A DNA stretch of 64,000 nucleotides from Echinostoma caproni. Taxonomy: Eukaryota > Platyhelminthes > Trematoda > Plagiorchiida > Echinostomatidae. Position 1 is the stretch's first letter, and the number at the start of each line of letters is the position of its first letter. The notes beneath the pieces were generated by a model that saw nothing but the letters and a program-made list of their open reading frames with translations, did not search any database and was not told the origin of the DNA. The position numbers and the translations under genes are program-made. Positions 24,561 through 64,000 of this stretch are shown here, one piece after another. The stretch is taken from contig UZAN01039955.1 in NCBI GenBank assembly GCA_900618425.1, positions 32,735-96,734 on the forward strand. The letters run 5' to 3'.

Positions 24561-27500
24561 TTCTTAAAAGTTTCGAGACCGAACTAGTTTTTCTCCATTG
24601 TGTATATTTTTTACTAAAGCATTAGGCTTACAAGAATCATAATTACAACTAAAACGCTATCAACAGGATTACCGTAAAATTAATGTCGATGTGGATCGAT
24701 CAAATAAAGTTGGTCCCCTTTCATCTTCCCACTGAATGTGGATGAAACTGTGTAATGCTGCTCGTCCACACACTTTTCGGTGAGCCCCCAAATGTATGAC
24801 ACATTCTCGTCAAGGTTCACTCTAAAAAATGTTGTTCATTAGGGGCTAACTTCTCCAACCCGTAAATCAGGATGCACGATGACAGGCAACTCATGTCCGC
24901 CTCTGTCACTCAATTTCGTGACACAGGTGGCAATCTCACCCGCCAAACTGAATTTTGCAAGACATGAGTGAGTGTTGCCTGTATACAAGATGCCTGTTGC
25001 ATGCACTGCACGGGAGGAGGGGAGGAATAAAGAGAGCCAACCTGCCTACGAACGGACAAAAGTTGAAAACCACCACAGCAAGAAGAACTGAACATGTTAC
25101 TTCGGTTGATGGCGAAATGTTTGCAAATAACTCACGACTCCGCACGGTGAGCGGATGAAAATGATCTGAAATTTCTTATTACACTTTCTCTCTCTATTTC
25201 ATATCTGACTTCTGCTTTATCAAGTATTTAAAAAATGNATTTATGCCGGACTCGAACCGACCACATAATCAAGTTCTCACGTCCCTACGCATTGTGAGTT
25301 TCGTCCAAAAATCAAATTAGAAACACGGGACATAGTTTTTACGGGTATGCATTAGCGAATCAGAGCAACGATTCGAAACAATGTAATGCGGGCGATTAGA
25401 TCGCACGAAATTGCCTATTGTCAGCTAGAAAGATGCACACGCTGAAGATTGAAGTACTGCCATATCCACTTCATCAAATTGTGAGCAACTTAATAGAGTT
25501 TTCAATCTCATAAATAACCACAAAAAAGAAAATTCAACAGAAGCAACCATTGGACTACTTAGTTCTAGAAAATCACCCAAAACGAACAAGAATTAAAAAG
25601 TTGTGCAATAAGTAGAATGCTTTCCTCTGGACAAAATAGTTCAATTTCACCAGTAGAACATCAGGTCTCGGCAAAGACAACTGAAAAACTAGTGAAAAAG
25701 GGAACATATTGGGTGAGAGTGAAAACGCATGGACCTAAGCAAATTACTCCCCTTCTCCCTGCTCAAACGCTTCAAATGAGATTGAATAATGCAATTCAGT
25801 TGGATGATGATGGCAGGCCGATGGATGGCATCAGGGGGTCGAGGTCGGAGCAGTTTATAAGCGTGTGAAAGTGGTTTCACTATCAACGACCATCTGGGCC
25901 TAATCTCTTTTCATCGAACTTAGTCAGACCCAGGGTAATGTTGACAACGCATTGACCCACCCAGATATTGAATTCGTAGCGTTGTGCTACCGGGTCTTAA
26001 TCCTCACAAGTGTGCCATCGTAGCCCCTCGTAATTCGTCCCTACTTCAACTAATCTGAGTGCTGCCTGTGGAGGGAAATGAATTTCCTCCAAGTCTGACC
26101 CGTCCACTCTGCGCACATATGACAATTTTTCGGCCTTAGCAATCGTGATGACCACTGTAAGTAATCAATCCGGAAATGGTTGTCCGTCCATCTTCTGTCA
26201 CTTTGATTTGGCCGCCCGAGCCCTACTTGTATTGGAGAGAAGCTTTCATCATCACTTTATTGCAAACATACACTCAAGTTTTAAGATTAGCCTATTTGAT
26301 TAGATATATTTCGGGGAATAATCGGGGATATTTTCGATGCGATAAAAATCTTGTAGCAGTTGACTGGTACGTGACAATACGAACTGTGAAGTTACAACTC
26401 TCAGTCAATAACAGATTCAAAAAGTGTCTAACAGCAAAATGTGAAGCCAGTGGTAGGACTGTAAGGCGTGCGATGGACAATGTACGTAAAGTGATCAGCC
26501 AAAGTGGGGTTTATCACTTATTCAATCTGTATTTTTCCGTCTGGACAAGGGTTGCTTTTTCATTAAGGGTGGTCATCTCAATCTGCAACATGTTGATAAA
26601 AAATCAACACTACTCGGTTCGTGATGAATTAGCGGGCTCATTGGGAAATTAGTTCTACGGATTAAGAATCACTTTTTGATTAGAAAACTGGGCTGTGCTC
26701 AACACCGATATGAAGATCAAAACGACCAAATCGAAGAGCTTGCCAATTTCACCAACCAGCACTGAGCACGTTGCACCACTAAACGGAAAATCAATCGACA
26801 TTTCACCCCACTTCAGATGCCGATGGTCACTCAAACTCCACAACAACCAAACCAAGAAAACGAAATAGCAACTCGAAAAGACAGATCTCGAAGAGAGTAT
26901 TTTAAAGTTAAGGGGTAACTATGGCACAAAGAGATCAGTACCGAAATTAAATTTCTGTTCTTCTATAAGATCCATTCATCTCTGCTGTGAAAAAGCCATT
27001 ATTTCAAAAAATATATACGTAGACTTGGTCTTCGAGTCCTCTGGCACAACAGATTCTCCTATAAGGAAACGTGACTTTGATAGTACAGAATAAAACGCAT
27101 CCAGGTGCTCGCTGGTCAGTGCCACCTTTGAAGTCCAGTCAACTAGGGAACGTAACATACGAGTAGTTAACCAAAGTCGTGAATACCCCCCGCTGTAACG
27201 GTTAGCGTTGCTATACCGATGAACAACTTAAAAGGGAGCGCAGAATCGTTGATTTCAACGAAGAAAACATAGAGACTCAACAAATCTACAAATTTCACTA
27301 ACGGAACAAAAAAAACCTGGAGCTGGTTTGGGATGACCATATCTCAGGATTAACAGTGAAATAAATTTATCAATACGGCTTGTTCTTTCTGAGGAGATAG
27401 GCGAATTAAAAGTCAGTAAGTAAATACCGTTTGAAGTGCTAAATACCGAAGTGAATTTTAAATGTACAAGGAGATTCGCGAAACCAATATCCGGATATAA

Positions 27501-29675
27501 TTTTGACCACATATTATGGATGCTATAATGCATGTGGCGATTACGTATTGAAAGGTTTGAAATGGAACAGTGTGGCTTTAAATTGTCAATAAAGACAACC
27601 AAGGAAATCAGCTCTACTCGAGAATGGCTAATCTAGCTTCATATCATTTCAACAGAAAACACAGAGTTCTCCTAATATGTCGATTACTAAAGTGCCCATG
27701 CTAAGTTTTATTCATATAATGGTGCAGGCTACAAAACCAACTGTCCATGATTAAGTCACAATCACTTCAGCTACAACCCATTGTTTGAGAGTGTAGGGGA
27801 CAAAAACTGGTTCCAAAAGTTACGGAACCACGAAAAGCAGAAAGTGGTAAACTAAATAAGCCACAGATACAACATTACTGATGCGCATAAAAACAGAAAA
27901 TTGAATTTCCCCTCCAGCCAAATAAACAATCACTCGGGTAATTACTCTGAAAAATAATGGTGATACAAATGTATTTTGAGTAGTAATATTTACCTCAAAA
28001 ACCTTACTACTAATGAGTAGCACCAAAGTGAAGTACAAAATCTCACGCTTCCGAACGGGTAGGTGATCCCATAACAGCCCGTAAGAGGGAGGAATTCAAT
28101 CTACTAAAGTTAAACCAGCAAATGAATAAATGAGCTGTTTGAAACTAGCGAGAAATAGTTCTTTTCGCACCGAAAAGACAAAGGAGCTCCTGACTTTAAA
28201 TCAGTAACAGTGAACTAAATGCTATTGGTGAAAAACTGAAATGTGTGATTTGAAAAATACACGTTTAAGAAAATTTCGCGCCACTGAATCATCTTAAGTA
28301 ATCCGGCTCATGGAAGGGTGTGTCGGTTCCTTGCTGAGTCGTAGAACTGCAGTCACACAAACCAACGTCAAAAATCACTTATTTCAGCACACACCACCTC
28401 AAAGGTACAGAATACATAGGTATTTCAATTTCCGGTCTCACGATGACATCGGTTTTAGTAATCTGTTTTTATTTTATTTTCCCATGAAAATTTTATTCCC
28501 AAGCAGCGATAAATATCGAGATGTATTGACATGAATACGAATATCTGAAAACGAGCTTGTTCGCCACTCTGTTGTTTTGTTTGAAATGTGCTCTGTGGGA
28601 TTAATTCAACCGATTCGAAAATCATTTTAAGTTTCCGAAGATGAGTTTTCTGAAGATAGGTAGAAATAACCACCAAATATTGAAACATTCGAAAATTGAC
28701 TAGTTAGAAATTTGCGAATACCTAATAAACACGAAAATAAAAACATAATATACTATCGATATTAAGTAATGACTAATTCGGAATGCGAGAAGTGTTGTTA
28801 ATTTGATTGTGGTAGTAGCAAGAGAGCAGACTGTGTTGAAATCCGTCCACAACCGTACTATATCTTCATTGGTTCATATATTATATCATAACATTTGTGT
28901 TCAAATCACAGGAAGTGAAATATCATTTAAAAGAATACCATTAGATTTGAAATGGGTACCTGTCAGTTTGTGTCTCATACATTCTCGTGAACTTACATGA
29001 GGCGCAAGATTACATCGAGATAAGAAAAACAACATGCTGCTCTCATCGGTTTGATAGTACAGTAGACAATGGAAATAAAATTTCGAGCAACTAGACGATG
29101 CAAAAAAGGTTGTTTCAGGCATAACCATTTTTTCTATTCCTTAAAGACAATAATTTTTTTGAATTAATAGCCAAACAGCCGTATAGTCTGATATCTTGGT
29201 TGGTGATGAAAAGTTTATGTAATTATCAAGCTCGGCTAGCGGCTGAATACCAAGCTATTCAATCTGAGTTCCTAACACAATCAACTTCCTTTGCGAACTT
29301 GTTAAACACCAATAAATCCGGGTGGCCAATAACGGCCTTATTAATGATCTCCCACGGTTTAATTAGTATTTAACGTACCCTCCCAATTTGATGAAGTTAT
29401 GTAGGTTGTCATAGGGAGATAGTCAAGCGGCATGGAGGTAGTGTGCCCGAATCTTCCTACAACCGACGAACCTCATCACTTATTTCTCTCTTTCCACCCT
29501 TGTGTGGATAATTTCCTATTTCCTAAAACATTTTCTAAACTGGCTATTCAATGAAAGAAACCAAATTGCTATTATTAAACGTATATGCTGTCAAATAAGT
29601 CTACGAACGCTTCTATTTCTCTACCGGAAATAAGGGCTTCAAAAGAGGAGAGGGAAGGACGTCAATTACTGAATA
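24561..29675. other. Intergenic sequence downstream of DHX16, no gene recognised
   Basis: The longest frame (plus 26176-26652, 158 codons) has no recognisable domain and looks like chance. One ambiguous base lies near 25238. No RNA gene or clear repeat was seen. Confidence 0.4.
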
Positions 29676-29681
29676 TTTATT
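29676..29681 (-). promoter_or_regulatory. Candidate poly(A) signal of DHX16
   Basis: AATAAA on the minus strand, about 110 nt downstream of the DHX16 stop codon. It is the nearest canonical hexamer I see past the stop and gives a short 3' UTR. Assigned by position and sequence only. Confidence 0.6.
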
Positions 29682-29789
29682 GTACAAAGTAATCAAGATA
29701 CTGTTTATATACATGCGAACAACGCAAGGGCATATACACACAACAATTCACAGCACAAAAGTTTCGATCCATCCGTTTTCAGCTAAACT

Positions 29790-59700
<29,911 letters not shown>

Positions 59701-59788
59701 CTAGTAAAAGATGAAACGAAGCAGAACTCTGGTCACTATCAATTCAAGTTAACACGCGGAATAGTATTTGATTCAATTTCTTATTGGC

Positions 59789-59850
59789 CATCATCCTCAT
59801 CGTACAGGGCGAACAAATGAAGTGAACTTCACTGATCTCTGTCAAGCTGA
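59789..59850 (-). mobile_element. Orphan RTE-like 3' tail
   Basis: On the minus strand: GATCAGTGAAGTTCACTTCA, then TTTGTTCGCCCTGTACGATG and AGGATGATG. More diverged than the copy at 48288-48371. No coding part precedes it. Confidence 0.7.
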
Positions 59851-60107
59851 ATTGCATTGTATTGGAGCATTGGCGAGTGATAAACAAGCTTTCAGTCAAA
59901 AAGAGACTACAGTCACAATACTGGTAAAAAGGGGTGAAAAGTGGGACATCAAGCGTGCAAAAATATGAAGTCACTACTAAATTTATTACAAAGCTCAGAA
60001 CCAACATTCTTTGTTGGCCAGTATCTGGGCTAGATAGGGTACCAGAGCTTCTGTAGGCAGTTTTTTTTATTACACGTGTGTATTACAGCAAAAGGGAAAA
60101 TCTCCAT

Positions 60108-60302
60108 GCTAACTGGTGGATGCCACATGCCTCTGTAAGTTGGATGGGTAAATTCGAATGTGAAAAAGATCAGTGCTATCGATGTGGCCTCGTAGCTCAG
60201 CTGGTAGAGCATGCGCGTACAAAGCGTAGGCGGTGTCCATGCGTGGGTTCGAACCCCACCGAGGCTACTGAACTTTTCACAATCGACATAAAAAATCTCC
60301 AT
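60108..60302 (+). repeat. tRNA-derived SINE-like unit with Pol III boxes
   Basis: 60186-60267 folds as a tRNA-like cloverleaf: acceptor GGCCTCG/CGAGGCT, D-arm GCTC/GAGC, T-arm GTGGG-TTCGAAC-CCCAC. A box TAGCTCAGCTGG (60193-60204) and B box GGTTCGAACCC (60246-60256) are perfect. The anticodon loop GTACAAA would give ACA, not a normal tRNA anticodon, and the variable region is 14 nt, so a functional tRNA is unlikely. AAAATCTCCAT flanks the unit at 60097-60107 and 60292-60302, an 11-bp candidate target-site duplication. About 78 nt of unrecognised sequence lies before the tRNA-like head. Confidence 0.6.
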
Positions 60303-60373
60303 AGACAAATAGCATACTGTAAAATGGCGAGTAGGGGAACATTCACGCAAGATCCAGTTTGTTCGTTCTGCGC

Positions 60374-60860
60374 TTAAAGAGTGTAAGCTGGGGGAAAGAA
60401 AGAAAGTGGAAGGGTGTTCCACAACTTGGCAGTTCGAAGGAAAAAAGATTGGAACAGAGAATTACGGCCTCTGAGAACTAAAATCTGATAAGGATGAATA
60501 GATGCTTGTGTGCGGGATGAGCAGGTAAAAGTTGCAGGAAGAGGAACTGCAGAGGCAAGCTCCGAAGAACAAGAAACAAAGTAGTAACAATAGAGCAGGG
60601 AAGATGAATCAACTGCCCGACGATGGGCTAGTGACTGCAGACTGAATGTTAGGGCGGAAACATCGATCAGCCGGATGGCCCTTTGTTGAACGTAGCCGAG
60701 AAGGGAAAGGAAAGACGAAGCCCCACCCCACACGCGATTACAGTATTCAAGAGCAGAGCGGATTTGAGTTTTGAACAGCAGAAGATGAGCTGGGGTGAAA
60801 AACGTCTGGTTGGACAGCGTTCGCCATGAATGAACTGCATGAGACGCAGTCCCATTAAGG
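60374..60860 (-). mobile_element. CR1/Jockey-like RT C-terminal fragment
   Basis: Minus strand, in one frame: TLSNQTFFTPAHLLLFKTQI, RSALEYCNRVWGGASSFLSL, YVQQRAIRLIDVSALTFSLQ, LAHRRAVDSSSLLYCYY and ELASAVPLPATFTCSSRTQA, ending RTAKLWNTLPLSFFPPAYTL. This is the conserved thumb/C-terminal region of CR1/Jockey ORF2. The frame is open for about 160 codons, unusually intact for this window. Confidence 0.8.
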
Positions 60861-60989
60861 GCTCTTGTACATTTTGTAAACTCCGTAGTTTACCCGCTGC
60901 ATTTGATGTAGTACCAAGGTATAAGGCTTCCGGTCTCGACGGGCTTTTCTCGTAGGTTTTTAAGAATGGAGGTTTAGCCTTGGTATCGG

Positions 60990-61910
60990 AGTTAACGAAA
61001 CTCTTGAGCTCAGTGCGAGGTCGAGGAGATCCATCGCTTTTCTTTGATCGTACATCAGAATCTGCCGTTGTTTTGATTGACACTTGGATAACTTCCTTGA
61101 TTGCTGTCCAGTATTCACTGAGTCTTTCGGTTGGTGGTTGAACTGCTAGGCGATCGGAGAGCTTTGCTTCGAAGGCCGATTTGCAACTTTATTGCTGTTG
61201 CTTGCCAGGCTTAAAGATAACTTGGCTCGTAACAGAGCGTGGTCCGTATCCACAGATGTTGATCAATGAGAGCAGCAGTCCTCAATGGATCCGCGCCAGC
61301 GGTAACTGATGGTGATGCAGTTGATTTGAGTCCAGTGCTGTGAAGAGGTTGGCGGTTTCCATGTAAGGCGGTGTCGTTTATTGTGCGAGAATTTGGTGCT
61401 TGTTAGGAATAAAACGTGATCCGCGCAGACTGATTAGTCCAGTTGATTGGGATTGCATGTGGTCCGCCAAGAAGCCCTTCTGATTCGTCCAGGGATCCCA
61501 CTTGAGCATTGAGGTCTCCGGCGAATACTAAGATGTCCGTGGACCAAGCACTTAGGACTAATTAATAGAGGTTCTTGTAGAATTTATCCTTCATTTCTGG
61601 CGAACTGCAATCAGTCGCTGCATACACGGATACAACGAATAAGCATCGACGCTTCGTTATGTAGCTGTTAACCCGTACTGAACCGTTCAGACATACGGCG
61701 CACATTTTTCGGGATTGAAAGAACTAAAGGCATAGGATAGAGGTTTTTCCAAATGGGTGCCTAAGTCTTTGGGGCACGATACACTTCGCGGTAGCCCACA
61801 ACAACGAAGGTTTATTTCTTCGGGAACCCCAACCGGAGCCTTTGACTCAATAGTCTGACCCACAAGGCAGTGGGGCATAGATCCAACGCGGAGTTAGTTA
61901 GGAATTACTT
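60990..61910 (-). mobile_element. RTE-like leader and endonuclease fragment F
   Basis: Minus strand: leader with CCACTGCCTTGTGGGTCAG (as in fragment D), then FVVSVYAATDCSSPEMKDKF, TDILVFAGDLNAQVGSLDES (endonuclease), SYRWRGSIEDCCSHWSTSVD-like sequence and DTDHALLRAKLSLSLAS (the SDHAL-type end of the endonuclease fold), then a linker with KKSDGSPRPRTELKSF. Same family as fragment D. It runs directly into the CR1/Jockey-like fragment at 60860, a different type. Confidence 0.75.
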
Positions 61911-61949
61911 TACTCAACATTGTCTCTAAACTTCTCGCTGTTATTATAC

Positions 61950-62900
61950 TCCGCAGGTGAACGGTGCACACGTGAGAACCAGGCTGGTTTTAGACCTGGC
62001 CGAGGTTGTATCGACATCTCCACTTTTCATCCAATTCTAGAACACAGACACTCCTTTCTTAGATCCACCATTTCTATATTCCTCGATCTGAAAGCGCCTT
62101 TCGACTCTTTCGACTGCTCTAAATNCTGATCTGGAGTATGCAAACGACATTGTACTAATAAGTGAAGACCCAGGTAAGCTGCAAACTTTTCTGGATAGTT
62201 TGGTTGTTAGTGTATCCATGTTGTTATTTTGCACCTTCAAAGTGTAAAATTTTATTACACAACTGGGTTGATCCAGCCCCCAACCTCACCTTTACTGAAG
62301 AAGTAATAGAGGAAGTAGATAAATTTTGCTGCTTGTGCAGCTATATCTCACCCGGCGGACGCATCGTGAATGAAGTGTCATCCCAGTTACAGAAGGCTCG
62401 ATTGGCATTTTACAACTTGAGACATCGCGATATCCGGATATACGTGAAGGGACGATTATATGCAGCGGTTCGGCCACTTCTGCTATACGGCGTGGAAACT
62501 TGGTCAGTAAGAAAACAAGATAAAGATAAACTGTCGGTGTTTAAACACCGCTGTTCACGCAGCATTGCACGAGTCTAGTGGGGCCACCGGATAAGCAATG
62601 CTGGGATTAGNTTTGGGCATTTGCGGTCGCCCACTGGAACAAGTGATCGACCAGAGCACGGTAGTTGGGACATGCTACGCACGCCACCAAATAGGTTGCC
62701 ACGGCGCGCGATATTTGCCGCGGCAGGTAGTGGGTGGAAAAAAGCCAAGAGCGCTCAAAATCACACCTGCAAGAGGGTTTGAAAACCGTAACCAAGAGAT
62801 TCAGGCACATAGGTTGAGCTCCCTGGCTGTGGTCCCCTTGATGATCGCAACCAGTGGTTAGAGATACTGAATGATATGACTGAGTCTCATAAACAATGGC
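61950..62900 (+). mobile_element. RTE-like retrotransposon fragment E (RT)
   Basis: NQAGFRPGRGCID (61980), LEHRHSFLRSTISIFLDLKA (first catalytic Asp block), LEYANDIVLISEDPGKLQTF (AND for ADD, 62130), CYFAPSKCKILLHNWVDPAP, VDKFCCLCSYISPGGRIVNE, LQKARLAFYNLRHRDIR and VKGRLYAAVRPLLLYGVETW. About 300 bp between the two aspartate blocks is missing around the N at 62125. Pseudogene, distinct subfamily from A/B. Confidence 0.8.
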
Positions 62901-63872
62901 GTTTGCGCATCTTCTTAATTTCCTCGCAACCTTAGTCCACTGGAATTCTTTATTTTTTCTTCGAATCTACCTTTACCTTTCTCCTATTGCTTCATCCAAA
63001 TGGGCAGCCAAAATACAGCAAACAAAACCAGCGCTCGAAACCGCATGGGTAATGGTTGTAAAAACTTTACTGAAAACATAGGTGCACCCAAGGCTCTGAA
63101 GTGATATATGACTGACATCCGTCTGTTATACGATAAATCGATGCATAACCATTTAATCCCATATTACCCATAGCCGGTCACTGCTTAGGAGAGTTATTGG
63201 AGGGAATTTAATTTGTTAAAGTTCGTAATAAATGATGACGTTGAAAAAAATGGCAGTTTACCCAACGTTATTAAATTCAAACCCACTCTGATTAAAGGAT
63301 GTTCATTTCTGGGTATGCAACTGCTACTGATAATAAAGTATAATCGGGTAAGGGAAGTTACGAGCTGCCGAGAAAACAGACGAAGGGATCCATTTCGAAC
63401 CGATTTAACAACCATAGCTGGGAAACGCTGGAAAAGCTATAAACACCGAGCCATAAATCTCAAACTGTTCTACCTCAAGTGGGGTGGGATGAGAGATCTG
63501 ATAGACATTTAAGATCGCCAAGCATAAATCAGGCTTGATGTTTTACGACCTGTTCTTTGTGGTTCTGTATAGGGGCACTAGGGATTATAACCCATGCCTG
63601 CAGAGAAACCATTCTAGGCTGAAACTGAGGGCAACTCATTTCACTAACGGAGTGATTACGCCGTGAAACAGGTTGCACAGGCAATGTTAACATGCAGTAC
63701 TGCAAATGTTTTTAAAAGGCAGCTGACGAGTGAGAGACAGTGGTTTTGCCCGAGGTAAGCGTTAAGTTGATACTATTGTAGTTTTGTTAGACTTTGAGTC
63801 TTTATATAATGTATCACTGTTTACTAATAATGTAGATTTTTTATCTTTCTATTGTAGTCGATGTACCCACAT
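62901..63872. other. Unassigned sequence upstream of DHX16
   Basis: No recognisable coding or RNA signature. The missing DHX16 N-terminal exon was looked for here on the minus strand and not found. Confidence 0.35.
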
Positions 63873-63969
63873 TGTTAGAAGATTAAAGCCTCGTTTCCGG
63901 CTCTCCGTCTTCTCTCTCTCTCGTTCATCACTCAGTCATTAGAGCTCAGCACAGTTTAATCTTCTAACA
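63873..63969. repeat. 97-bp element with perfect 15-bp terminal inverted repeats
   Basis: TGTTAGAAGATTAAA at 63873-63887 and its exact complement TTTAATCTTCTAACA at 63955-63969. TG...CA ends suggest a short LTR; the length and long TIR suggest a MITE-like unit. The interior is CT-rich (TCTTCTCTCTCTCTC). An ATG follows at 63973 but the window ends before a frame can be judged. Confidence 0.65.
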
Positions 63970-64000
63970 ACAATGGATAGTTTATTTTTCCCGGAGCGAT

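Noticed and set aside
26176..26652. 158-codon plus frame
   Set aside because: No recognisable domain and no support from neighbours; likely a chance open stretch.
60186..60267. Functional tRNA-Cys (anticodon ACA)
   Set aside because: A34 tRNA-Cys is not normal, the variable region is too long for this class, and a flanking direct repeat points to a SINE-like insertion instead.

Overview
This window is eukaryotic, AT-rich nuclear DNA dominated by introns, intergenic sequence and decayed retrotransposons. One protein-coding gene can be followed with confidence. The very short 5'-side introns followed by multi-kilobase ones, together with RTE-like, CR1/Jockey-like and Penelope-like retroelements, suggest a flatworm, most likely a digenean trematode (fluke). 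That placement is inference; the species cannot be fixed from the sequence alone.

The main gene lies on the minus strand from about 59700 down to 29790. It encodes the DEAH-box spliceosomal ATPase DHX16 (yeast Prp2). Fourteen exons with phase-consistent junctions give 925 codons plus a stop. All helicase motifs, the HA2 region and the C-terminal OB-fold region are covered. Only the extreme N-terminus, roughly the first 115 residues by comparison with the family, is not found and probably lies beyond position 64000. The first four visible introns are 35-41 nt long; the rest range from about 0.4 to 8.1 kb. One intron uses a GC-AG donor. A poly(A) signal lies about 110 nt past the stop codon.

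The introns are a retrotransposon graveyard. Intron 13 holds one copy of a dispersed repeat. Intron 12 holds an LTR-like repeat. Intron 11 holds a Penelope-like element and a 696-nt assembly gap. Introns 9 and 10 hold two minus-strand reverse-transcriptase C-terminal fragments. Intron 8 holds two RTE-like fragments in tandem. Intron 6 (8.1 kb) holds a CR1-like fragment with a foldback, RTE-like fragments, a second gap (656 nt) and a nearly full-length but badly broken RTE-like element. Intron 5 holds another RTE-like fragment. Upstream of the first visible exon (59700-64000) lie an RTE-tail remnant, a tRNA-derived SINE-like unit, composite RTE/CR1-like debris, a plus-strand RTE-like fragment and a short element with 15-bp terminal inverted repeats at the window edge.

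The 29.7 kb downstream of the gene (1-29675) shows no gene I can support. It holds microsatellites, one LTR-like repeat, a 70-bp-armed hairpin, an orphan RTE tail next to an RTE 5'-leader-like segment, and two stretches of decayed CR1-like reverse transcriptase. A recurrent RTE 3'-tail built around a 20-nt palindrome links at least five sites on both strands. I found no sign of a bacterial operon, CRISPR array or complete novel multi-gene system.
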